DNA of 64,000 nucleotides from assembly GCA_038502055.1 (NCBI GenBank), contig JAXRKN010000018.1, positions 496,001 to 560,000 of the forward strand, in the 5' to 3' direction. This DNA comes from Tanytarsus gracilentus. Its lineage: Eukaryota > Arthropoda > Insecta > Diptera > Chironomidae. Made by a program: the position numbers and the translations under genes. The notes below the pieces were generated by a model that worked only from the letters and a program-made list of their open reading frames with translations, did no database searches and was not told the DNA's origin. Of this stretch, positions 55,019 to 64,000 are shown in pieces. Within the stretch, counting starts at the first letter, position 1. Every line of letters begins with the position of its first letter.

Positions 55019-56954
55019 TTATTTCTTAACCAAAACATCATAACTTGTCTTCTCAAAGACGGTGCCATCGAAAGGCATGAACATAAGACTTTTCGACTGC
55101 TGAATGAATCCAGCCATAACAATTCCATCTTCATGCTCGCATCTGCCTAAGAAGAGAGCTTCACCATCGCTGGTTTTTCCACATGGAACGGCATTTGATG
55201 GAACTTCACCATCTCCAGCTTGAATCCAATCGTAATCACCAGAGTTGACGAGATATTCGAAAGCATCGACAGCTTGCTCTTCACCATCAACTGCAAGCCA
55301 AATGTTACCGTTGTCGAGGGAGAAATGTCCGGGCGTTAAGTTGCCATCGAGATCAGCGCTGAAGGAAGAAATTAAAATTATTTAAGTTTTGAAATTTAAA
55401 ATAGAGAAATTTAATTTTTAAAGGTTTAAATTTTTTTAAAATTCAACTTCATATTTTTTAAATTTTCAAAATTATTATTATTAAAAATTTCATCATCATT
55501 TAATGATTAAGTTTTTAACCTCATCAATGCGTATGAGGACATGAAACAATTTATCAAATGTTTCACTTATACGATTCACTTTTTTCGTACTCTACATTCC
55601 ATGTTCTGTCATAGCTAGATTAGATTTTTGTGAATGAAACGCATTCAGATATTAATGAGACATTTTTTCTCACGAAACTTATATAATTCAGAAATAGAAA
55701 ATATTTTTTATTTTTTTTACTATCACAATTTAAATTTATGAGCATTTAAGGCAATTTTTACGCAAAAAAATATTTTTTCATGTTGTCAACCGTTGAAATT
55801 TGAAAATTTAATCACTAAGCGTGATGTCAAACAATTAATCGATCAAAATTTCCTCTGCAATTAATTTTTTTTTATTAAAGAAAAATAATTTTTTACTCTA
55901 ATTATCCAAATGTAATTGCGTGATTTCTTCTTGTTCACTCTCAGTGTGAGAAATAATTGAAAACAGCTGTTAAATAAATCAATATTGACCGGTTACAGTA
56001 AATAAAAATCCCCTCTTACACGCTTTGCTCATAAAATATTCAAACTCAACGATAATTATTTCGTATGAGAAATTTTTGTGTGATAAAAAAAATTTATTGA
56101 TCCCTAGCTCGCAGTTTTTGATATTCTCTAGGGTAATTTATCAATTGTTACATGGTCTGGATTTTTTAAAATTGTGCAGTAGAAAAATTAAAAAGATTAA
56201 CAACAATTTAAAAATTTATTCGGTAAATTTTAGCTAATTTTTTATCACAAAATTTTTTCAACTTCTTTAATGACACGATTAAAAATTTAAAAGAGATATT
56301 CCCAAAAAAAAAATGAAAAATATTTTATGAATTTAAAATTCTAAAATATTTCGTAACAAAAAAATAGAATTTTTTATCAATTTTTTCCGCATTCTCTCTC
56401 AACTTTTTTACACAGTAAGCAAAACTGAATGCCGGCATCGAGTGAGTCATAAAATGAATATTTTTTATACCGTTATTGAGCTGGTTGATGCTCTTTACCT
56501 TTTTTTGCTTATTTTTCTTTAGAAAGCATTTTTGAAACTTAGAAAGAAGAAAATTTTAAAATGTCAATGAAATCATCAGAGCTTAAATTGGAACAATTTG
56601 ATTAATTTAAATAAAAGGTTTTTAATTAATTGAGTGACATTTCCGAAAGTTTTTTGACATTTAGAAGAGCTTGAAATTTTATTAAAAATTCCACAACTGA
56701 TTTTTTTTTAATAAAATTCCCAAAATAATTTTAAAATCTCAATTGATTTTTTTAAAATAAATTTAAACTTTTATCTTATTTCACTCACCGTCCAACGAAC
56801 AAATCATTAGCGCCGGAATCTTTGCCTATAAACACAAATTGCGCTGAGTCGGCTGATGATGCATCGAATTGTTCCCAAGTGACACCTGCAAAAATTTATT
56901 CAAATAAAAAAATTTTATCTTCATTTTTTAACAACTTTTTTTCTTACCTTCCAT
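55019..56954 (-). CDS. DM9-domain (DUF3421) protein 1
   Basis: Three exons, 56954-56948 (7 coding bases), 56885-56789 and 55358-55019, join in phase to 147 aa with a 1.43-kb second intron. The protein begins MEGVTWEQFDASSADSAQFV. It contains two DM9 motifs: FVFIGKDSGANDLFVGR followed by PGHFSLDNGNIWLAVDGEE and FEYLVN, then VPSNAVPCGKTSDGEALFLGRCE and SYDVLVK. DM9 proteins are small soluble mannose-binding lectin-like proteins of insects and molluscs, implicated in gut and immune responses. No signal peptide is present, so it is probably cytoplasmic, as for known members. The single DM9 pair matches the usual ~145-residue length. Confidence 0.85.
55359..56788 (-). other. Large intron of DM9 gene 1
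   Basis: AT-rich with no convincing nested gene. A Phe/Ile-rich open frame at ~56,025 is rejected. Confidence 0.5.
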
Positions 56955-57352
56955 GGCGATATCGAAATTACAAATGATGAACAGCGAAGTGAGTAAGACC
57001 AAACTGTATTATTTTTCTCTCACGTTTTTTCTTCGAGCTTTTTACGTTGACGCAAGAGAGAGGAAAAATTAGAGTGAGAGAATTTTTTGAGGTGTTTGAC
57101 TTCTGAGAAATTTGAATAAATTTTTGCAGATTTTTTTGTTGGAAAATTTTACAATAAAATGAATTTGGAGGTTTTTACGTAGTTTTTTGTCATCAATGAA
57201 TTTTTTCGTTTCAACTTTATAAAAAAAAAATTTAACGAATTTTTTAAATTTTTGTTTAACCTTAAATAAATTTCTAGCATTAAAATTAATTTTAGCATTA
57301 TAATTTAAATTTTTGATTATTTTCCAATATTTATTTCATCATAATTTTTCAT

Positions 57353-58548
57353 TTACAAATGTTCTTTAGGAAAAACTCCTGAATTGTCGATTAAAACTTC
57401 AAAATCATTAAAGCAAATTTCGGTGCCATGCCAGCCACCATAGAAAGGTCCATTTCTATAGGCATAGCCCAAAGTCGTGCTCGCTTGATGACGTTTTCTG
57501 GCGATAAATTGTTCGTTTCTTGCACCACCTTCTTTGTACATTCCCCCGGCAACAGCATTAACTGGCCAAGGTCGTCCGACTGACCAATGAACCCACTGAA
57601 CACCTCCACGCTTTAGTTGACTTAATGGATGACCTAAAAAATAATTAGAATTAAAAAAAGTTTAAAAAATTCAACTTAATTTCATACTCGGAAAAACTGG
57701 AACTCCACCATGAGGCGGCAACATTTCCGGTCCTGTAACCCAACCTTGACTGCCACCGCCCACATAATGTCCACCGCTTGGTGCCTTCACAAGAACTTCA
57801 TAAGTTGACTTTGCATGCTCTTTCCAGTCGCAGGGTAAATAGAGACAGTGATGCGATGGATGAACTTTTCCTGGAATCACTAAGCCTGCATGTTGAGCTC
57901 TTCCCACATAAAGAGTTTCACCGGTCGCAGTTTTTCCACCAACGACTGCATTTGCCGGCACAGATCCATTGCTTGCTGATTGCCAGGTGAATCCTCCTGA
58001 ATTTATGAGCACCTCAAAATTTGGCAGCGAATGTTCATGACCGTTGAAGGTAACGTGACATTTTCCGTGACGAATTAAAACTTTTCCCGGAATCAATTCG
58101 CCGCTATGATGTGCTCTTCCCACGACAATTACTGATCCATCATTGTCGTTTGACGCAAAAACGAGCGATGACTCGTGCATCGAGCGATTAAAGGGGGCCC
58201 AAGTACAACCTAAAAATAAAAAATTAAATTACTTATTTTGAAAATAAATTTGCGTAAGGGAATTATGTATTAAATTTTTTTTGATTTTAAAAATTATTTT
58301 TTATTTTAAGATTTTGTTAAAATGTGAAGTTCAATTTATTGATTGATTTTTAAAAAAAACATCGCTAAGTGAAGTCATGGGCTTTTATCGCTTTTCTGCT
58401 ATCTCTTTCGATTATTCACTATCACTTTAACTCTTAAAAGTGCAAGCAAATAAATTAATAAATAATTTGTTGATTTTTTGGATTTTCAAGATTTTTTAAA
58501 ATTAATTTTAAACTCCTCAAAAATATCAAAATTTAACTCACCATCCAT
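57353..58548 (-). CDS. DM9-domain (DUF3421) protein 2, double-length
   Basis: Three exons, 58548-58542 (7 coding bases), 58209-57688 and 57633-57353, join in phase to 269 aa. Exon 2 holds one DM9 pair (LVFASNDNDGSVIVVGRAHH, FEVLINSGGFTWQ, VPANAVVGGKTATGETLYVG, TYEVLVK). After a Gly/Pro linker, exon 3 holds a second pair-like region (VQWVHWSVGRPWPVNAVAGG, FNDFEVLID). It is an adjacent paralogue of DM9 gene 1, with the same tiny first exon (ATG-GA-x-G) but twice the repeats. There is no signal peptide, and a cytoplasmic lectin-like role is likely by family. The last DM9 copy is more diverged and rich in Gly/Arg. Confidence 0.85.
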
Positions 58549-59337
58549 TTTTGATAAATTTAGAAATTTCCTTTAATTTTTTTAGCTTTGATCACTTTAA
58601 CTTTTCCAGAGCGACTAATGAGAGTTTTTATTCGAAACAAACCTGGTAATTTTACCCGGCTATAGCTGATAAGTGTAAATCTTATCGATGTTATCATAAA
58701 ATACTCGCACAACTGCAATGAGAAGAATTTTTCCTCGATATAGAATTAAAAAAAATTGAGTCATTTAATGCGTAAATTGATTTGTCAACATTATTTGAAT
58801 GACTCAAGTTTTAAGGGTTACAAAAAAATATTAATCATTAGATTTTGAAATATTGACAAAGTTTTTGTCGTAAAATTAACAATTTGAAAGTGAGTTTGAA
58901 TATTTTTCTTTAAACAATGAAGAAAATCCAAATTTTATTTTTTAAAAATTTGAAATAAATTTTTACAATTTCTAACTTTCTTAAAATTTTCAATCAATAA
59001 TTAATTTTTCAATCTTTCACTAAATTTGTTCATAATTTATTTCTAACGGACAAAAAAAATTTGAAATTCAGTCTCACAAAAACTCACCAACACATTCAAA
59101 CTTTTTTGTAAACAAAAATTTAGATTAAAAATTAAATTGCATTAATTTACGAAAAACTTCACAAATTCATTAGATAACAATGTAATTTTCGTGATTGAAC
59201 CACGATAACGACTTCATCTTTATTAAGACGTACAAAACAATCAAACACATCTAAAAATCAAAGCAAACATACAAAAGTTTAGTTTGTTTTTGTTGTGAAA
59301 ATTAAATACCAAAAAAATATTTTAGTGAATTAACAGC
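58549..59337. promoter_or_regulatory. Divergent intergenic region (DM9 gene 2 / F-box gene)
   Basis: Promoters of both genes should lie here. Upstream of the DM9 start the string TATAGCTGATAAGTG with GATAA words (58,660-58,690) could be GATA-factor sites, common in insect gut genes. This is suggestive only. Confidence 0.35.
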
Positions 59338-61265
59338 ATGGCACTCCAAAATCTTCCCGAGGACATACTTCTTGATGTTTTTGAATATTTACCGCCAAAC
59401 GCATTGATCAATGCTGCTGAAACGTGTCCACTGTAAGTTAAATAAAATGAAGACATTAAAAAAATTAATTTCAATTTTCTCTCAGTTGGTCTGACATCAT
59501 TAAAAATTCATCGCATCTCATGCGTCGTTTTAAAATTCACATACAACAAGACACGACTGAAATTAATCTCACCGATGGACAACATCAGAATGTGGAAATC
59601 GAGTATTATCGACATTATTTTAATCCAGATCGGCTTGTGACGATTAAAAGCACCATCGCGACTTATCAGTCATCAATCAAGTACGTTAACTTAAAGTTTG
59701 TGCATTTAAACACTTTCGGGACCTATGCGGAGTTACTAGAAAATCTTCATCAACTCACTACACTAAAAATTGAGGCATGTCGCGTGAAGAACGAAAACAC
59801 AAATGGAAATGTTCAATTGCCGAGCCTGAGGGAGCTCGATGTGAATCGATCTAGTCTAAAATTCTTCAGACTCTTAGAATGTAATCAAATTACAAAATTG
59901 AAATTTTCAAGCTATTCTCAGCTCGACGGCAGTGAAGTTTATTTTGCTGATTTTCTTCAGAGAAGCGAAAACTTAAGGGACTTAAAATTGGGCGGAACTG
60001 CAAGGAAATTTTTAGACACAACGAGAAATTATGAATTTAGGTGAGTTAAAGAAATTCAAAATTAAATAAAAAATTTTCAATTTTTTAGATTAACAAAGTT
60101 AACGATGGACTCAACGATGGATACGAAAGACGGCATTTTAAGCTTCATAGATTTCCTCAAAGTTCAAAAGCAAACACTTCGCCATTTGATCGTTTACAAT
60201 GCGCCTCGTGAACTCGTTCTTAAGAGCATTTTTGTCGACTTGACAAATTTAACAAGACTCGAGCTCGGCATTCAACAGCTGCCCGAGAAAATCAATTACT
60301 TTCATACGCTCACCAAGAATTTTTCACTCAGAACTTTGCATCTTTACGGTCGATGTCCGTCGCAACAGGATATTCGTGGAATATTGCAGCATTATCCGAA
60401 CATTGAGTCACTTAAGTTTCTCGAGTGTCCATCGGTGGATATTTCAGAACTTCTCTTTGAGATTTCTGATGGTCTCAAGAATTTGAAGCATCTCACGATT
60501 CCGTGTCTGCCCGGAATTGTTTCGCCCGTCATAAATTTCTCAAATCTCGTGTCGCTCGAGGTTGAGGAACTAAGCACTGCCGCTGAAGTCACCAATTGGA
60601 CTTACTTAGTAATTTATAGTCCGAATGTGGAACGATTGATCGTTAGACAGGTGGAGAACGACAATTTGAGCAACAGCATGATTGGCGCTGTCATGTCAAA
60701 AGCCAAAAAACTTTGCGAGCTCGATTTGGGACGAAATTTTGAGTATAATGAGCAAGCTTTAAATTTTATAAAAATGACTGCGAGAAATTTAAAAAAATTT
60801 CAAATTTTTACGAGAAACATAGAAAATATGAAAACTTTAGTCGAACGAATTCACGGCGATGGACTCAACTGCTTTGTGTACGAAATACATCAAAATGATC
60901 CGCCACAACCGATTGCAATTTCTCAATTTAATAGTGGAACGCCATCGTATGAGCCTCGAGATCAACCGCGAGCTATAGATCGACAACGTCAAATGGAACG
61001 AATGAGAGATTTCTTTCGTGCATTTCCCGGTCATGAAGATCGACGACGTAGATTCATTTTGCAACGTAGACAAAGACAGCTCGAGGCACGTCGAGACGCT
61101 CCGCATCAGAGACTCGCTCGTGCTTTCTTTCAAGACGGCTTCTTTAGACGCGGAAGATTCGCAGAACAAAACGATGCAAGTGATGATAGCGACAGTGATG
61201 AAGCGAATGGAGAGGTCGAGATGATTGAATTCGCAAATGGAAATAATCCGCATTTTGAACATTAG
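59338..61265 (+). CDS. F-box protein with leucine-rich repeats
   Basis: Exons 59338-59432, 59486-60040 and 60089-61265 join in phase to 608 aa. The N-terminus LQNLPEDILLDVFEYLPPNA, with AETCPLWSDIIKNSSHLMRR, is an F-box, which binds Skp1 in SCF ubiquitin ligases. Residues ~60-490 are irregular leucine-rich repeats (NLTRLELG, LKNLKHLTIP, LCELDLGRNFEYNE) expected to bind the substrate. The last ~110 residues are unlike the rest: Arg-rich (RRRRFILQRRQRQLEARR) then acidic (DASDDSDSDEANGEVE). It may be nuclear, given the basic region. The substrate is unknown. The gene belongs to a large insect F-box/LRR group with no clear single-copy orthologue that I can name. Confidence 0.83.
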
Positions 61266-61376
61266 ACAACTCCTTTTTTTGTGTTGATATTAAAATTTAT
61301 TGAACTTAAATTGAAATTTTTTTAATTAAAAATAATTTGATTGGATTCAGCAATTAGCAGCGAAGTGCTTTGGATA

Positions 61377-63131
61377 TTAACAAAATCTTTTATTTTTCTT
61401 GCACATTTCTTGATACCATTTTACATGTTTTTCATTCTCATCCGATAATTTTTCCATAAATTCTTCGTCATCTTTGTCTAAAAATTCTTTCTCGGGTGGA
61501 AAAAGTCTTTTGAAGTCGCCAATGTTCATTTGTTCTTGATAAGCTTGAATTAGGTCATATTTTGAGTTGTTGTCCATGCAGTGCCAGCAAATTAAACATT
61601 CATCATATCCACATTGTGTACATTCATCACTGAGACAAATTTCAGGTTTTACACTCATTCCATTTGGGTGCGCAATCATCAACTCAAAGTCACCGTCGGA
61701 AAATTGAAAAGTATTTTTCTTGTACGAAGTTCCGACACCGATTAGATTAAATAAATTGAATAAAAGATTCTCAAACATGAATTTATTGAGATGTTTTTTG
61801 GGTGGTGCCATTAAATTTGGACTCATGTTGACTTCGAGTAGAAAAAGATTGAAATTTTCATCGAAAATCATGTCGAAGCGGAAAAGCTCAAAGTGATTGT
61901 ATTTTGTGGTGCCGAAGCGAGACAGCTGGAAATAATTTTAAAAATTAAATTAAATTTATGGACAAAATGTCAACTGGACAAAATTTCATGGACCCATAAA
62001 TTTAATAATATTTTACGTTAATTATAAAATGACCAAAAATTTAACTGGACAAATTTCCAGTTGGACAAAATTTCATGCACCCTTAAATTAAAAAGTCCAC
62101 AAATTTATTTTTCTCACCCCTTCAATAATTTTCTGTTCCTTGCTCATCACAATCGATCTTATCAAGTCATCAACTTTCGCCCAAATTTCATCCAAATTTG
62201 CACCTTTGCTCATCATAAAATCCTCGAAAGCTTCTTTATTCGTGTAACTTTTGATATTAAACTCTTTAACTCTCTCGAAATCTTGCGACGGCCAAAAATC
62301 ACTTCCAATGACATAACTGTCGACATCATCGGGATCTAAAATGCTGTAAGGTTTCTTGCAGAATCTCAAATTCACATTTTTGTTGTAATAATAAAGTCTG
62401 AGTGGATTCACAGAAGTGATGACGACAAAAATTGAAAAATCAAATTTGTGGCCGTTCCATAAAAGTGGATTTGTGATCATTTCCTGTGCAAAATATTGAT
62501 CGAGTGATTTTGATTTAGTGAAATTCATGTCTTTTGGATCGACAAGTTTCACGCCACGATTTGACTTCAATTTCATCACAAATTTCTTGTCCGGATTTTT
62601 TTCCGAATATTCGCGAACACTTTCGGATGTCAAAAAAGCTTTTGGAATGTACTTCGAGTCTGTTTGAGTTGATAAAACACTTTTAGACACTAAAGCATAA
62701 TTTCCAGGCCAATGATTAAGTTTTTGATGGTAATTAAGACTCGACCAGTTCATTTTGTGACCGTCTTGATGGTGAAAACACCAAAATAGATCCCAATCCA
62801 TGGTGACATTCTCTGGTGTGAGTCCTCGAGTTTGTACTTCAATTTTTTCAATTCCAAGCCGAGTCAAGACATTTTTGACATTTTCTAAAATTTTAGATTT
62901 CGGTCCTTGACGATCAAAAATTATAAAAGTTGGATTTTCTTTAATTTTTTGACGATTTTTGCAAATAATTTCTTGAACTTGATTTTGATATTTAAAAGCG
63001 CCGATCGAAAGTGCTAAGAGAGTTAAAGAAATCAAGAAAATTTTCCCATTAAAGTTGAAATTTTTCTCGATTTTTTGTCGCTTAATTTCTCGATTATCAA
63101 AACCATTCACAACTGACTGATTGTGCTTCAT
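61377..63131 (-). CDS. Membrane-anchored tubulin-tyrosine-ligase-like protein
   Basis: Exons 63131-62118 and 61925-61377 join in phase 0 to 520 aa. A short basic N-terminus is followed by a membrane helix at ~31-47 (IFLISLTLLALSIGAF), so it is a probable type II membrane protein. The ATP-grasp TTL domain shows MDWDLFWCFHHQDGHKMNWS, HWPGNYALVSKSVL, KKFVMKLKSNRGVKLVDP, DFSIFVVITSVNPLRLYYY and FRFDMIFDENFNLFLLEVNM with metal-binding Asp, Glu and Asn. TTLL enzymes ligate amino acids (Tyr, Glu or Gly) to tubulin or other proteins. The membrane anchor and a C-terminal cysteine cluster (CLSDECTQCGYDECLICWHC) are unusual and suggest a lumenal or extracellular-facing acceptor. The intron carries GGACAAAATGTC repeats. 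Confidence 0.82.
61958..62083. repeat. GGACAAAATGTC-type repeats in the TTLL-like intron
   Basis: Four scattered copies of (T)GGACAAA(A)TGTC/TTTC with ATGGACCC or ATGCACCC ends, in the intron between the two exons. Related to the array at 47,880. Confidence 0.65.
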
Positions 63132-63804
63132 GGTGGAAACTAAACGAGAATGAAAATTAACATAAAACTTGTTAATAAAATTTATGACATCAAACTGATA
63201 AAAAATTTGGAGGGTAACAAAGTAATTTGAATGAGAAATGTCATAAATTTGAAATTGGGTTAAATAAAATGTTGAAAAATTCAGAGGTTTAAGTCGATCG
63301 ATCGAAAATCGGTCGATTGATCGATAAATGGAATCGATCGATGATTTTTTCGATCGGCTAAAATCGACTCCAGTCGACTTCGATCAATCAATGGTTTTTT
63401 AAATCGTTTTATGATTTTTTCGGGTTTAAATTTCAAAACTTCGACGTGTATTTTATTTTATCCATGTGCGGGCATCGATGTAAACACCTTTTCGAAATGT
63501 CTCCCAAGTTCAATTCACTGTATTTTTTTTTGGCTGCAATATTGTGTTTTGAAAACAAGCTTGCGCAGCAATGAAAATATCTGAAAATGTACTTTGCAAA
63601 AGCCTGAAAATGTACTTTGGATTGAAGACTGAAACAAAATTTCAAAAAATATCTTAAAATTAAACTTTTAAGACAAAATTTAAATTTTTTTTAAAAACAA
63701 ACTTAATTTTTATTAAATCGTTTCACTAATTGTTTATTATAAAAACTAATTATGTTTAATTAATTATAAACTTAAAATATATTTACAGAATCATTTACAT
63801 GAAC
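63132..63804. other. Intergenic region with a TCGATCGA-rich block
   Basis: 63,292-63,395 is dense in TCGATCGA, ATCGAC and GATCGAT words. The rest is AT-rich; a minus open frame at 63,433-63,645 is Lys/Phe/Cys-rich without family resemblance and was not accepted. Confidence 0.5.
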
Positions 63805-64000
63805 TTAAGATCTATTTAAAAATAAACTTGCGGAGTCTTCTAATATTTTATTGAGCATTTCTATTAAAATTATATTACCTTCAATTTCAGTTTGCAACTC
63901 ATTGAACTCATCATTGAAATCATCGATATAATCAGTTGGATCTTCACGTAACGACTTCTCAAAAGTCACAACCCAAAAGTTGCGATCCATTGAATTGAGG
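63805..64000 (-). CDS. 3' end of an acidic protein gene (partial at right edge)
   Basis: The frame is open from the window edge to a stop at 63807-63805 and includes an ATG at 63990. About 61 residues are visible, acidic (DPTDYIDDFNDEFNELQTE), possibly coiled-coil, ending LEDSASLFLNRS. It may be a final exon or a short transposon-related frame. No family is recognised. Confidence 0.35.
   Translation of the reverse strand, partial: LNSMDRNFWVVTFEKSLREDPTDYIDDFNDEFNELQTEIEGNIILIEMLNKILEDSASLFLNRS

Noticed and set aside
59338..61265. Possible RNA-binding role from the Arg-rich C-terminus of the F-box gene
   Set aside because: Composition alone is not evidence; no RRM, RGG-box or other motif is visible.
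63433..63645. 70-codon minus frame near the right edge
   Set aside because: Lys/Phe/Cys-rich, no family, no splice or promoter context.

Overview
The window is AT-rich eukaryotic DNA with GT/AG introns (many 50-100 bp), AATAAA poly(A) signals and clearly arthropod protein families: a peritrophin-type chitin-binding protein, a pickpocket (DEG/ENaC) channel, an ionotropic receptor, DM9 proteins and an easily-shocked-type ethanolamine kinase. A family of secreted proteins built from C-X10-C-X-C-X-C modules, the pattern known from Chironomus Balbiani ring 3 (BR3) silk protein, points to a non-biting midge (Chironomidae, Diptera). The species is not determined. Gene models below were joined by hand from splice signals and reading-frame phase; no transcript evidence was available.

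Layout. 1-6,500: end of a gene from beyond the left edge, a chitin-binding protein, a five-exon C-X-C-X-C protein with a Thr-rich tail, and a 47-aa Cys peptide. 6,834-12,663 (-): a large membrane protein with ankyrin repeats, an HExxH motif, a transmembrane helix and a NACHT ATPase, with an in-frame stop near its end. 12,700-15,000: low-complexity DNA with a strong G+T bias. 15,240-19,773: an ELO (fatty-acid elongase)-like pseudogene and two tandem ELO-like genes that both lack the first His of the HxxHH box. The second of these overlaps, tail to tail, the ethanolamine kinase gene (19,768-21,098, -).

21,365-38,313 is the core: six BR3-like secreted-protein genes and a small Cys-rich neighbour. 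They include two tandem 249-aa genes (-), two tandem 252/256-aa genes (+), a 294-aa gene (-) and a three-exon gene for a 2,247-aa protein (30,464-37,359, -) with 26 copies of a 23-residue repeat. Three of the genes share a nearly identical upstream block, once in inverted orientation, and a TTGNGCAAATATTTT motif recurs six times. The cluster looks like a salivary-gland silk locus that grew by local duplication; broken pieces of neighbours (ethanolamine kinase, a CIAO2-like gene) lie within it.

38,400-64,000: an ataxin-7-like SAGA subunit, an 89-aa secreted peptide, an ionotropic receptor, a pickpocket channel, two paralogous small membrane proteins with a furin-type site, two DM9 genes, an F-box/LRR gene, a membrane-anchored tubulin-tyrosine-ligase-like gene and a partial gene at the right edge. 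Small inverted-repeat elements occur throughout; two have perfect terminal repeats and 8-bp target duplications typical of hAT-type MITEs, each carrying a short tandem array.
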